Source: an uncultured Schlesneria sp. (GTDB lineage Bacteria > Planctomycetota > Planctomycetia > Planctomycetales > Planctomycetaceae). Taken from it: a stretch of 64,000 nt of DNA. The notes below the pieces were generated by a model. It ran no database searches. It saw nothing but the letters and a program-made list of their open reading frames with translations, and was not told where the DNA came from. The DNA lies in assembly GCA_903899985.1 (NCBI GenBank), contig CAIULL010000164.1:62001-126000 (forward strand), written 5' to 3'. Below, piece after piece: positions 1-9,244 of this stretch. Position 1 is the stretch's first letter; the number at the start of each line of letters is the position of its first letter. A program made the translations under genes and the position numbers.

Positions 1-716
1 TCCCGATGGCCATTTGTGCCTTGATCCCGCTGATGATTGCCGGATCACTGAATTTTCAGGTAATCGGCCGCATGCAGTCAGGTGGCTTCTGGAACTGGTT
101 CATCCTGCATGACCCATTCACGTTCCTCGCCTTCTTCTGCTATTTCACCGTCGCCACAGCGAGCGTGAAGCGAGCTCCTTTCGACCTGGCGGAAGCCGAG
201 AGCGAACTGGTGGCCGGTTTCCATACAGAATACAGCGGTTTTCGCTGGTCGATTTTCTTCCTGGCCGAATACTCCAGCATGTTTGCCGTCAGTGCTGTCG
301 CCGCGATTCTGTTCCTGGGTGGCTGGCACGATGGACTGGGAATCGACTCGGTGATTGACAGCCTGTTTCGCGGGACGGGAACCGGGATTATCGAAGGTTT
401 CTCGCTGGGATCATACGTGGCCAATGTATTTGGTGCCGTCGTCCTGATCACCAAAGCGTGTCTGCTGGTTTTTGTGCAAATCTGGGTACGCTGGACGCTG
501 CCTCGCCTGCGTATCGATCAGGTGATGACCACCTGTTTGAAATATCTGGTCCCCATCAGTTGTTTCCTGTTCCTGGCAGCTGTCCTGTGGCCTTTGACCT
601 TGGTAACCATGTTCTCACGTCCCGTCATCGCAGGCCCGGCTTTAGGCGAAAGAGCGTTGTCGCAACAAAAGGGGTCATCGATTGATGCGTCAGAACGATT
701 GGGGGCAGCACGATGA
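1..716 (+). CDS. nuoH: NADH-quinone oxidoreductase subunit H (NuoH), 5' truncated by window edge
   Basis: C-terminal ~237 residues of the complex I membrane subunit that anchors the peripheral arm and helps form the quinone channel. The conserved matrix-side loop RAPFDLAEAESELVAGF is intact, followed by EYSG and several membrane helices typical of NuoH. The reading frame is open to the left edge, so the real start lies outside. The stop (TGA at 714-716) overlaps the ATG of the next gene by 4 bases, a translational-coupling arrangement. That next gene is nuoJ, not nuoI as in the usual nuoH-I-J order. Identity is secure from the motif and the operon. Confidence 0.96.
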   Translation, partial: PMAICALIPLMIAGSLNFQVIGRMQSGGFWNWFILHDPFTFLAFFCYFTVATASVKRAPFDLAEAESELVAGFHTEYSGFRWSIFFLAEYSSMFAVSAVAAILFLGGWHDGLGIDSVIDSLFRGTGTGIIEGFSLGSYVANVFGAVVLITKACLLVFVQIWVRWTLPRLRIDQVMTTCLKYLVPISCFLFLAAVLWPLTLVTMFSRPVIAGPALGERALSQQKGSSIDASERLGAAR

Positions 717-1405
717 TTGAACAGCTGCTGTTCTATACGTTTGCGATTCTGACCTGTGGCGGAGCAGTCGCCGTCGTGGCCACGCAAAATGTGGTGCGAA
801 TGGCCTTCTGGCTCGTGGTTTCCCTCGGTTCTGTCGCAGCACTGTTTTTCCTGCTGCATGCCGACTTCCTGGGTGCGGCCCAATTACTGATTTATGTCGG
901 TGGTACGGTAGTTTTGCTGGTGTTCGGCGTGATGCTGACAGCCAGTGGCCCCTATACCACGATCAAGACGTCCCCTGCTGAAGGGATTATCGGCGCAGCC
1001 GTCGGGATCATGCTGCTGTTGGTGCTGCTCTCTTCAATCGGTGGCGTCGACTGGGTTTCCGTTTCAGGTCGGTTGCCCTCGACTCCGCAATCGCCGTTCA
1101 CCGCGGACTCGGTTCGCGAAGCACATGCAGAAGAATCACTGGTCAATTCTGGCTCGACGAAAGCCAAAACGGATCTCGCGGCAGTGCAGCAGCAAGGCCG
1201 GACGGTACGTCAACTTGGCTTAAGCTTCCTCGGATTACGGCCGGATCGAAACTTAAAAGAAGGTGGGGCAAACGGACTGGCACCAGCCTACTTCCTTCCG
1301 TTTGAAATTGTCTCGGTCCATCTATTGGTGGTCCTGATCGGGGCGGCCTATCTGGCACGAGCGAAACGGCGAGCCGTTTCCGAAGACCGGGTAAGCCTCG
1401 ATTGA
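713..1405 (+). CDS. nuoJ: NADH-quinone oxidoreductase subunit J (NuoJ), with long internal insertion
   Basis: Membrane subunit of complex I. The N-terminal half matches NuoJ: helices around residues 5-95, with the helix-3 sequence LIYVGGTVVLLVFGVML, whose distortion in the family links quinone reduction to proton pumping. At 230 residues it is longer than most NuoJ (about 160-200). The extra length is a polar stretch at roughly residues 118-190, before a final helix. The start ATG overlaps the nuoH stop. The insertion is probably a soluble loop; its role is unknown. Followed by nuoK after 54 bases. Confidence 0.93.
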   Translation: MIEQLLFYTFAILTCGGAVAVVATQNVVRMAFWLVVSLGSVAALFFLLHADFLGAAQLLIYVGGTVVLLVFGVMLTASGPYTTIKTSPAEGIIGAAVGIMLLLVLLSSIGGVDWVSVSGRLPSTPQSPFTADSVREAHAEESLVNSGSTKAKTDLAAVQQQGRTVRQLGLSFLGLRPDRNLKEGGANGLAPAYFLPFEIVSVHLLVVLIGAAYLARAKRRAVSEDRVSLD

Positions 1406-1459
1406 TGTGATTTTGGTCAGCAGTAAGAATCTCGGCGTACGAGAGAAAGAAATTCGATC

Positions 1460-1771
1460 ATGGGTGAAGTTGGCCTCAACGCCTATTTAACGGTTGGTGC
1501 TGTGCTGTTTGTCTGCGGCGTCGTCTGCATGGCAACCAAGCGCAACGGCATCGGCGTCTTGATGGGTGTCGAGTTGGTTTTGAATGGTGCGAATGTCAAT
1601 TTCGTTGCCTTCTCCCGATTCACTTCACTTGGCTTGGACGGACAGACAATCGCGCTGTTTGTCATTGTGCTCGCTGCGGCAGAAGCAGCGGTCGCATTGG
1701 CAATTGCACTCAACTTCTACAACAATCACCTGACGATTGATGTGGATCGCGGAAACGAATTGCAGGGATAG
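1460..1771 (+). CDS. nuoK: NADH-quinone oxidoreductase subunit K (NuoK)
   Basis: Small three-helix complex I subunit (103 residues, the normal length), related to MrpC antiporter subunits. The two glutamates known to matter for proton translocation are visible: one in MGVELVLNGANVNFVAFS and one in LAAAEAAVALAIALNFY. The ATG is preceded by a purine-rich GAGAGAAAGAAA stretch that can serve as a ribosome site. It lies between nuoJ and nuoL in the usual order. Confidence 0.96.
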   Translation: MGEVGLNAYLTVGAVLFVCGVVCMATKRNGIGVLMGVELVLNGANVNFVAFSRFTSLGLDGQTIALFVIVLAAAEAAVALAIALNFYNNHLTIDVDRGNELQG

Positions 1772-1857
1772 ATCAGAACTTTTCACGGACGAGACCGTAC
1801 GTGTTTCGGAAATAATTGGCGAACGGTTCTCTGACGCACACATTCAGTGACGGAATT

Positions 1858-4281
1858 ATGCCTGAGACTGGCGATATCTTGATGTTCCTGTTGACGGTGG
1901 CCTGGTTACTGCCACTCGCAGGGTTCGTCGTTGAAGTTTACTGGCTGTGCTATTCGCATCGGCTGAATAAAGGTGCGGCGTATGTCGCCGTTGCGTGCAT
2001 TGGAATAGGTTTCCTTTGCAGTCTGACAGCCTTGCTGTACTGGGGTAATGCCACAAAATGGGCAGCGTTATCCGAACCAGAACATCATGCTCATTCGGCA
2101 TCGCATGATGCCGGACACGGCGAAGCGGGGCATAGCGCGGAAGGGCACGGCGAAGCCAGGCACGAGCACGATGCCCATGCAGAGAACGCCGATGATCACA
2201 GCCATTCTCCAACACCCGCACCGGCGAAAAAGTATTATACGGGAACGTATTATGAACTCGCTCGATTCAGTGGGCTGAGGGTTTCCCTCGACTGGTATAT
2301 CGACAGCTTGACGCTGGTGATGTTCACCATGGTGACATTTATCGCCACCTGTATTCATATCTTCGCGATCGGTTACATGCATGACGAGTTAACCGAAGAA
2401 TACGAAGACCACGAAGTTCATCTGCATAACGGTGGACACTTCAGCCGCCCAGGTCGGTTCCATCGGTTCTTTGCTTATCTCTCGCTGTTCTCGTTCTCGA
2501 TGCTCGGCATCGTGTTGTCCGGCAATATTTTCCAGGTCTTCATCTTCTGGGAACTGGTCGGTCTGAGCAGTTACCTGCTGATCGGCTTCTACATCGAACG
2601 CAAATCCGCCAGTACCGCAGCGAACAAAGCGTTCATCATGAACCGAGTCGGGGACTTTGGCTTCTTGATCGGGATGATGATTCTCTGGACGTCGTTTGGT
2701 ACGTTCCAGTTCGGTGACCGCACGGAAGGTGATCACACTCACGCCGGCTTGTTCACAATGGTTCGCGGGCAAGAGGGCAAACTTGACGTTTCGGAAGACG
2801 GCAAAGAAGTCTACCTGCAGGACGCCTACGGCCACCGGGCCGAGAAAAACGGAAAACCACTCTCAATCAGCTACATGCTGCTGGTGGCCGCTGGTCTCGG
2901 CGTGTTTGCGGGAAGTATCGGCAAAAGTGCCCAGTTCCCATTGCAGACCTGGTTGCCAGACGCGATGGAAGGCCCGACACCTGTTTCCGCACTGGTCCAC
3001 TCGGCAACCATGGTCGCCGCAGGTGTTTATCTGGCGGCACGGTTTTATCCCGTGTTCACGCCGGAAGTCCTGCTGGGAATTGCCTACATTGGCTGTATCA
3101 CGCTGTTTATTGCCGCCACCATTGCCCTGGTCGTGACGGATATCAAACGAGTTCTCGCGTATTCCACGATCAGTCAGCTGGGCTACATGATGCTGGCAAT
3201 CGGCGTTGCGGGCTGGGGAGCGGCTTTGTTCCACCTGGTCACCCACGCGTTCTTCAAGTCGTTGATGTTCTTGTGTTCGGGAAGTGTGATCGCCGGCTGT
3301 CATCACGTGCAGGACATGAGTCGCATGGGTGGCTTGCGGCATAAGATGAACATCACCGCCTATACGATGCTGGTCGGTGTGATTGCGATTGCTGGCCTGG
3401 CGATCCCGGGGACTTCGATCGGACTGTCAGGCTTCTACTCCAAAGATGCGATTGTCGCTTCGGCGTTAGCCTACAGTGAATTGAATCCCGGTCATATCCT
3501 GCTGTTCATCGCTCCACTTGTCACCGCAGGAATCACCTCGTTCTACATGTTCCGCCTTTGGTTCCTGACCTTTGCAGGGACGCCCCGCGATAAACATGTG
3601 TACGAACACTGCCATGAAAACCCCAGCATCATGACGACCCCTTTGCTGGTGCTGGCAGTTCTGGCTGCGGGTTGTGCCTGGGGTGGTGAAGGTGGACCGC
3701 TTTACCGCTTGATCGTTGATAGCGAAACAGTACCTGCGGCCGCGCGGGTCGCCTCGGTCGGTGCTGCGAAAGTGATTCTGCCAAGCCATGACGGACATGA
3801 AAGCGACGTGCATCACGTCCATTCGACGGCAGGAACGCTGGCCTTAATTTCCGCCATCATCGGAATGAGTCTGGCCTATCTGCTTTATGTCAAGAAAACG
3901 ATTGACCCGAACCAGATTCGGCAACAGTTTTCGGGGGTCTACGATTTTCTGGTTGATAAATGGCGATTCGATTCGCTGTATGAAACGATGTTCGTCGCAC
4001 CGGTTCACATTGTGTCAGCATGGTGCGTGAGCTTCGATAAAGGGGTGCTCGACCCGATTCTTCACAGTGCAGCAAGTTTGACGGTGCTCACTTCGAAATG
4101 GGATCGCGCATTCGACGAGACCTTCGTTGACGGCCTGGTCAATCTGGTAGGGACCGTGACCTACAACGTCGGTAATTCGCTGAAGGTGATTCAAACAGGT
4201 CGACTGAGACAATATGTGATGTGGATTGCCGTTGGTGTGATCGTGTTATTCGGGGCACTGTTTACGACGATTCCGAAATAG
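1858..4281 (+). CDS. nuoL: NADH-quinone oxidoreductase subunit L (NuoL), with His-rich insertion
   Basis: Antiporter-like proton-pumping subunit of complex I. Family motifs seen: FIFWELVGLSSYLLIGFY (key Glu) and the lysine-bearing broken helix GKSAQFPLQTWLPDAMEGP. The protein is about 807 residues against roughly 610-670 for typical NuoL. Extra length comes partly from a strongly His-rich segment encoded at about 2077-2215 (12 His in 46 residues) between the first helices, a polar insert at about 2700-2870, and a second His cluster near 3785-3830. The ATG at 1858 is preferred; a TTG at 1816 would add 14 residues unlike a NuoL N-terminus. Same operon as nuoK and nuoM. Confidence 0.95.
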   Translation: MPETGDILMFLLTVAWLLPLAGFVVEVYWLCYSHRLNKGAAYVAVACIGIGFLCSLTALLYWGNATKWAALSEPEHHAHSASHDAGHGEAGHSAEGHGEARHEHDAHAENADDHSHSPTPAPAKKYYTGTYYELARFSGLRVSLDWYIDSLTLVMFTMVTFIATCIHIFAIGYMHDELTEEYEDHEVHLHNGGHFSRPGRFHRFFAYLSLFSFSMLGIVLSGNIFQVFIFWELVGLSSYLLIGFYIERKSASTAANKAFIMNRVGDFGFLIGMMILWTSFGTFQFGDRTEGDHTHAGLFTMVRGQEGKLDVSEDGKEVYLQDAYGHRAEKNGKPLSISYMLLVAAGLGVFAGSIGKSAQFPLQTWLPDAMEGPTPVSALVHSATMVAAGVYLAARFYPVFTPEVLLGIAYIGCITLFIAATIALVVTDIKRVLAYSTISQLGYMMLAIGVAGWGAALFHLVTHAFFKSLMFLCSGSVIAGCHHVQDMSRMGGLRHKMNITAYTMLVGVIAIAGLAIPGTSIGLSGFYSKDAIVASALAYSELNPGHILLFIAPLVTAGITSFYMFRLWFLTFAGTPRDKHVYEHCHENPSIMTTPLLVLAVLAAGCAWGGEGGPLYRLIVDSETVPAAARVASVGAAKVILPSHDGHESDVHHVHSTAGTLALISAIIGMSLAYLLYVKKTIDPNQIRQQFSGVYDFLVDKWRFDSLYETMFVAPVHIVSAWCVSFDKGVLDPILHSAASLTVLTSKWDRAFDETFVDGLVNLVGTVTYNVGNSLKVIQTGRLRQYVMWIAVGVIVLFGALFTTIPK

Positions 4282-4337
4282 TTTGATTTGACGACCACCC
4301 ACGTGGTTGAAGCTCGATTGAGGAAATAGAGTTCATC

Positions 4338-5918
4338 ATGAGTCCGGAAACACTCCTGACATGTATCGTGTTCCTGCCCGCTGTCTGGGCGATTCCGCTG
4401 GTGTTGTTCGACGCCAAAGCGAAAGACGCTATGCGCTATTGGGGCGTGCTGGGAACCGCACTGACATTCGCACTGACACTGCAATTGCTAATGCAATTCG
4501 ACTCAAACAAGTCGGGCATGCAATTCAAGTTCGACACCCCCTGGATCTCGAACTGGAACGTCTTCTTCAGCCTGGGTGTTGATGGAATCAGTCTGCCGCT
4601 GGTGGTCTTAACGGGATTCGTCTGCCTGTTGTCGATGCTCGCCTCATGGAGTATCGAAAAGAATTTCAAAGGCTATTTGATGCTGTTTCTGATTCTGGAA
4701 ACAGGCATGATGGGTGTGTTCCTGTCACTCGACTTCTTCCTGTTCTACGTCTTCTGGGAAGTCATGCTGCTGCCGATGTACTTCCTGATCGGAATCTGGG
4801 GTGGTCCACGACGTGAATACGCCGCCATCAAGTTTTTCCTCTACACATTGGCTGGTTCGGTCTTGATGCTGATCGCCATGTTGATGTTCTACTTCAACAG
4901 TGATCGCAGTTTCGACTTGCTGGAACTGGCAAAGATTGCCGGTGGAACGTCAGCGGGAAGGTCACATGTTTATGGGATGTCGATGCAGGTCGCGGCATTC
5001 ATCATGTTGTTCATCGGTTTTGCGATCAAGCTGCCATCGTTTCCGTTCCATACATGGTTGCCCGACGCGCACGTCGAAGCTCCGACGCCCATCTCGATGA
5101 TTCTGGCCGGTGTGCTGCTCAAGATGGGTGGCTACGGCATCATCCGCATCGCGTTTCCACTTTGCCCATATGGTGCTCAGTACGCCGCTTACTTTCTGGC
5201 GGCGCTGGGTGTCTTCAGCATCATCTACGGTGCATTCGCCGCTATGGCTCAGACCGACTTCAAGCGACTGGTCGCTTACAGCTCGGTCAGTCACATGGGT
5301 TATGTTCTGCTGGGGATTGCCGTCTGGAAGATTGTCGACGGAAAAACCGTTGGCCGCGAATACTGGGAAATGGGACTGAACGCCGCGATGTTCCAGATGA
5401 TTGCTCACGGCATCTCTTCAACGGGCATGTTCTTTATGGTCGGTGTGCTGTACGACCGAGTTCACCATCGTGATATCAACAAGTTTGGTGGGATCGCCCA
5501 GGTCATGCCTCACTACGCCGGATTGGCTGCGGTGATCTTCTTCGCCGGCTTGGGATTGCCCGGTCTGTGTGGTTTCGTGGGCGAAGTCTTTTCGGTCCTG
5601 GCCTGTTGGAACTTCAGTCCCCTGCTCGCGATTGTTGCCGCCAGTGGTGTGATTCTGACTGCCGGTTACATCCTGTGGACAATGCAGCGAGTTTACCTCG
5701 GTCCCGAATACAAAGGGCCACATCCTGAAGCCCTGGTGGAAATGAATTCTCGCGAACTCGCGATTGGTTATACGCTGGTGGTGACGGCGATTCTGTTCGG
5801 TGTGCTGCCGCACTTGCTTTTCGACCCGATGCACGGATCGATTCAGGCGCTGACACAAAGCCTGGCTTCGTCGTATGAGACCCTTTACGGTGCGATTCAG
5901 ACATCGCAGTTGCCGTAG
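4338..5918 (+). CDS. nuoM: NADH-quinone oxidoreductase subunit M (NuoM)
   Basis: Second antiporter-like proton-pumping subunit of complex I, 526 residues, a normal length. FYVFWEVMLLPMYFLIGIWG carries the conserved helix-5 glutamate. FAIKLPSFPFHTWLPDAHVE carries the helix-7 lysine and is followed by the APTPISMILAGVLLKMGGYG signature. GAG-rich RBS-like sequence (GAGGAAATAGAG) lies just upstream of the ATG. It follows nuoL by 56 bases and precedes nuoN by 57. Confidence 0.97.
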   Translation: MSPETLLTCIVFLPAVWAIPLVLFDAKAKDAMRYWGVLGTALTFALTLQLLMQFDSNKSGMQFKFDTPWISNWNVFFSLGVDGISLPLVVLTGFVCLLSMLASWSIEKNFKGYLMLFLILETGMMGVFLSLDFFLFYVFWEVMLLPMYFLIGIWGGPRREYAAIKFFLYTLAGSVLMLIAMLMFYFNSDRSFDLLELAKIAGGTSAGRSHVYGMSMQVAAFIMLFIGFAIKLPSFPFHTWLPDAHVEAPTPISMILAGVLLKMGGYGIIRIAFPLCPYGAQYAAYFLAALGVFSIIYGAFAAMAQTDFKRLVAYSSVSHMGYVLLGIAVWKIVDGKTVGREYWEMGLNAAMFQMIAHGISSTGMFFMVGVLYDRVHHRDINKFGGIAQVMPHYAGLAAVIFFAGLGLPGLCGFVGEVFSVLACWNFSPLLAIVAASGVILTAGYILWTMQRVYLGPEYKGPHPEALVEMNSRELAIGYTLVVTAILFGVLPHLLFDPMHGSIQALTQSLASSYETLYGAIQTSQLP

Positions 5919-5975
5919 TAGTTACTGGCGTTCGTTGTACTAATTCCGCAAGCCGTTTTCCTGATCGCCAAACCG

Positions 5976-7610
5976 ATGGACTTTGAAGCTCTTTTTAAGC
6001 AGTTCTTGAGCGGAGACGTGGCTCAGCAAGCCTCGATCCTTCGTTCATTGGTCATCTTTTTGCCGGAACTGGTGCTCTCGGGCTCCATCGTCCTGATGCT
6101 GGCGGCACGGCTGGTCAGCCTCGACCGCATCATCCCCACGCACTGGTTTGCGTTGCTGGGTGCCATGGCTTCATTCGTCATTGTCCTGTTTCAGTTCTGG
6201 CAGTTTGGCCAAGCACAAACGGCTCCGGTTGAGGTCTTCACCGGCTTGGCCATCCATGATGAATTCTCGATCTTCTTCCGGGGATTTCTCACGTTCTTCC
6301 TGGTTTTTGTGATCGCACTGACCGTATTGACCGGAATCCCGGACGATGAAGATGCCCCTGACTTCTACTCGCTGCTTTCAGGCGCGGTCGTCGGCATGAT
6401 GTTGATGTCGAGTGCCAACCATCTGTTGATGCTCTTCATCGGTATCGAAATGGCCAGCGTTCCCAGCTACGCCATGACCGGCTTCCTGAAAGGAAAACGG
6501 CGCAGCAGCGAGGCTGCTTTGAAGTTCGTTGTTTACGGTGCCGGTGCAGCAGGGGTGATGTTGTTCGGTATCAGCTTGCTGACAGGCATTCTTGGGACAG
6601 CCCAATTCTCGGAGTTGGCCCCTCGGTTTCAAGCGGTCTTCGCGAATCATGCCGGCATGCAAGATCCCGCCACGCGTTGTGTCGTGCTGGCCTTGCTGAT
6701 GATCACCGTTGGTTTCGCTTTCAAGTTGTCACTCGTTCCATTCCATTTCTGGTGTCCGGACGCATTCCAGGGGGCTCCTGCTGAAGTTGGTGGCTTCCTG
6801 TCGGTTGGTTCGAAGGCTGCGGCTTTTGCTCTACTGGTTCGGCTGACGACCAGTCTTGCCGGTGACGGGACGGGTGCGTTGAGCCAACTTTCGCTGTCCA
6901 GCGGATTGGCGCTGGGTCTGATCGCCATCGTGACCACCACGTTCGGTAATCTGGCCGCTTATTCACAAAAGAACATCAAACGCATGCTGGCCTATTCCAC
7001 AATCGCACATGCCGGCTACATGCTGATGGCGGTCTCGGCACTGCTGGTCCTGCAAAGCGTTCAATCAGATCTGGTGTTCCAGGGGAACCATCAGCAGAAT
7101 GGTCCGCGAGCGATGGAAGGCCTCTTGTATTACCTGTGTGTTTATCTCTTCATGAACCTGGGTGCCTTTGCGATCGTGGCCTTGATTCGCAATCAAACCT
7201 TTTCGGAAGAAATCGATGACTACAAGGGACTGGCTCAGCAGGTACCGGTGCTGGCGATCTGCATGGCCATCTGTATGTTCAGCCTGGTCGGGATTCCTCC
7301 GCTGGGTGGTTTCTACGGAAAAGCCTTCATCTTCGCTTCGGTGTATGAGGCAACCAACGTCCATTGGTTCATGTGGGTCGTTCTGGCAACAGGGGGTTTG
7401 AATACGGTCATCAGCCTGTTCTATTACCTGCGAGTCGCCAAGACGATGTGCATTGATGCTCGTCCGGCCGATGCCGCTCCGGTCACGCTGGCGGCCAGCT
7501 CATCACCGGCGCTGTATGTGATGCTGGTTTCCGGAATGGTCGTGTTTCTGGGGATCATTATTGATCCGTTGTCAAAGGTCGCGTTGCACGCCGCTCACGC
7601 GTTATTTTAA
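5976..7610 (+). CDS. nuoN: NADH-quinone oxidoreductase subunit N (NuoN)
   Basis: Third antiporter-like subunit of complex I, 544 residues. Recognised by LMLFIGIEMASVPSYAMTGF (conserved Glu) and the lysine-bearing segment AFKLSLVPFHFWCPDAFQGA, followed by PAEVGGFLSVGSKAAAF. Late helices also match (KRMLAYSTIAHAGYMLMA). It is the last gene of the visible nuo operon; the next gene 91 bases downstream is not a complex I subunit. Confidence 0.96.
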   Translation: MDFEALFKQFLSGDVAQQASILRSLVIFLPELVLSGSIVLMLAARLVSLDRIIPTHWFALLGAMASFVIVLFQFWQFGQAQTAPVEVFTGLAIHDEFSIFFRGFLTFFLVFVIALTVLTGIPDDEDAPDFYSLLSGAVVGMMLMSSANHLLMLFIGIEMASVPSYAMTGFLKGKRRSSEAALKFVVYGAGAAGVMLFGISLLTGILGTAQFSELAPRFQAVFANHAGMQDPATRCVVLALLMITVGFAFKLSLVPFHFWCPDAFQGAPAEVGGFLSVGSKAAAFALLVRLTTSLAGDGTGALSQLSLSSGLALGLIAIVTTTFGNLAAYSQKNIKRMLAYSTIAHAGYMLMAVSALLVLQSVQSDLVFQGNHQQNGPRAMEGLLYYLCVYLFMNLGAFAIVALIRNQTFSEEIDDYKGLAQQVPVLAICMAICMFSLVGIPPLGGFYGKAFIFASVYEATNVHWFMWVVLATGGLNTVISLFYYLRVAKTMCIDARPADAAPVTLAASSSPALYVMLVSGMVVFLGIIIDPLSKVALHAAHALF

Positions 7611-7701
7611 TCGTTTTGATTATCGTTTTCGCAATCAGGTGTGAGAGTTCAAACGCCTGAAACCGTTAAGTCGCCTCAATTCACAGACTGCTAGTTGAGC
7701 C

Positions 7702-8142
7702 ATGCCGAACGTTCACCACAACGCGAAACTGAATCAGTTGCTGATCGACGTCGGGCGCAGCCTGCTTCAATACGTCGGCCACTGTTCCTCATGGACCAGC
7801 AAAGCCCAGGCGAATCTGGAGCAGGAATTTCCCAAGCTGGTCGCCACCCAGCAGGAACACGTGGAAAAATTGTCGGCATTACTGACGGACCGCCGGTGGA
7901 CAATCGACTTTGGCGGCTTCCCAGCAACCTACACCGATCTTCATTTTCTGTCACTGAAGTATCTCTCGAAGCTGATCCTCACCAATCAAAAGGGTGTGAT
8001 CGCCGAGCTCGAAGAAGCGTCGCATACGTGTGCTGACGACCCCGAAGCAGCCACGCTGATCAACGAGATCCTGGCTTCTGAAAAGCAACTGACCGAACGC
8101 CTGCGTGAGCTGACGACGGCTGGAGCCGGCGCTGCGGCTTAA
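7702..8142 (+). CDS. small helical protein of unknown function
   Basis: 146 residues, not recognised with certainty. Predicted almost wholly alpha-helical and soluble, with no signal peptide or membrane helix. The charged pattern, with repeated His and Glu (QEFPKLVATQQEHVEKLSAL; FLSLKYLSKLILTNQK), recalls ferritin-like four-helix bundles, but the ExxH metal ligands of true ferritins are not clear. It starts 91 bases after nuoN on the same strand and could be co-transcribed, but nothing ties it functionally to complex I. The ATG is chosen for lack of a better start. A real gene is supported by codon-like composition and full-length coherence. Confidence 0.7.
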   Translation: MPNVHHNAKLNQLLIDVGRSLLQYVGHCSSWTSKAQANLEQEFPKLVATQQEHVEKLSALLTDRRWTIDFGGFPATYTDLHFLSLKYLSKLILTNQKGVIAELEEASHTCADDPEAATLINEILASEKQLTERLRELTTAGAGAAA

Positions 8143-8214
8143 TCTCGAAGTAAGTTCACGAGCGGGTCTTTAAGCGCCTCGAACAAGCAGCGTAATGCCA
8201 ACGAAGCCCAGCCT

Positions 8215-8323
8215 CCCCTGTGGCGGTGGTAAACGGGTCATTCCACCAGTACAAACGATCATTCAGCGAGGCATTAACACGAGAATTCCTAGGGCAAAGG
8301 CCCGTTAACCACCGCCGCAGGGG
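8215..8323. repeat. palindromic element, ~25 bp arms
   Basis: Left arm 8215-8239 (CCCCTGTGGCGGTGGTAAAC...) is complementary to right arm 8298-8323 (...GTTAACCACCGCCGCAGGGG) with few mismatches, spaced by about 58 bases. It fills most of the gap upstream of tatD. The right arm plus its GGGCGGTGGGG tail has a partial look-alike at 36788-36825, so this may be a member of a dispersed family. No protein is encoded. Confidence 0.75.
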
Positions 8324-8382
8324 CGGTGGGGTGAGTTCTAAATCACTCGCCTTGCTGCTGGTTGCTAAAAAAGGAATGTTTC

Positions 8383-9162
8383 GTGGAATGGATCGACACT
8401 CATTGCCATCTTGATGAAGATGCTTTTACTCAAGACTGCGCAGAGACCATTGCCCGGGCGGTTGATGCGGGTGTCGTGGCAATGGTCGCGATCGGGATCA
8501 CTCTGGATAGTTGTCGCCGAGTCATCGAGCTGAGCGAACGATACCCGCAAGTTTATGCCACCGTCGGTCTTCACCCCAATTATGTTTCAGCCGCTCAGCC
8601 GGATGACTGGAAGCAGATTGTCGAGCTGGCAAAGTCACCCAAGGTTGTCGGGCTGGGCGAAACGGGACTCGACAAATATTGGGACCATTCCCCATTGGAC
8701 CTGCAGGCGGAATACTTCGATCGACACCTGGAATTATCACAGCAACTGAATCTTCCGTTTGTCGTCCATTGCCGTGAAGCTGAACCGGAGACAGTAGCTC
8801 AGCTGCGCAAGCACTCCGCCAAGTCACCGCTGAATGGTGTGATGCACGCCTTTTGTGGATCAGCCGAAACCGCAGCCGCCTGCCTGGAAATGGGGATGTA
8901 TTTATCACTCGGTGGCATGGTGACGTTCAAGAAGAACGAAAGCCTGCGTCAACAGGCTGCTACGATCCCATTGGATCGACTGCTGATTGAGACCGATTCA
9001 CCTTACCTGGCCCCGACTCCATTTCGAGGCAAGCGGAACGAACCGGCTCACGTCCGGCTGACCGCCGCCTGCCTCGCCGAGATTCGCGGAGTCTCGAAAG
9101 AGGAAATCGCCGGTGCGACAACGGCAAATGCTCGGCGTTTATTTCGTTTGCCAGTTAGCTGA
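8383..9162 (+). CDS. TatD family metal-dependent deoxyribonuclease
   Basis: 259 residues, TIM-barrel amidohydrolase-type nuclease of the TatD/YcfH family (3'-5' DNA or RNA trimming in related proteins; cytoplasmic). Metal ligands in order: HxH in IDTHCHLDE at the N-terminus, Glu in GLGETGLD, His in FVVHCREAE, His in GVMHAFCGS, and Asp in IETDSPYLAPTP. The GTG at 8383 gives MEWIDTHCH, the classic N-terminus, with an AAAAAGGAA ribosome site 7-8 bases upstream. A TTG at 8362 would add seven residues lying on that ribosome site. Which paralogue it is (TatD, YcfH or YjjV) cannot be told. Confidence 0.95.
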   Translation: MEWIDTHCHLDEDAFTQDCAETIARAVDAGVVAMVAIGITLDSCRRVIELSERYPQVYATVGLHPNYVSAAQPDDWKQIVELAKSPKVVGLGETGLDKYWDHSPLDLQAEYFDRHLELSQQLNLPFVVHCREAEPETVAQLRKHSAKSPLNGVMHAFCGSAETAAACLEMGMYLSLGGMVTFKKNESLRQQAATIPLDRLLIETDSPYLAPTPFRGKRNEPAHVRLTAACLAEIRGVSKEEIAGATTANARRLFRLPVS

Positions 9163-9244
9163 ATCCGCACGCTGACCACGAGAGCAGCGGTAGCGATTGT
9201 AGAGCGCTTGATGCCACTCGCCAAAAACAGACCGCATTCTTTCA

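Noticed and set aside
7611-7701. Terminator after nuoN (CAGGTGTGAG...ACGCCTG)
   Set aside because: The stem is short and has a G-U pair and no U-run; not strong enough to call.
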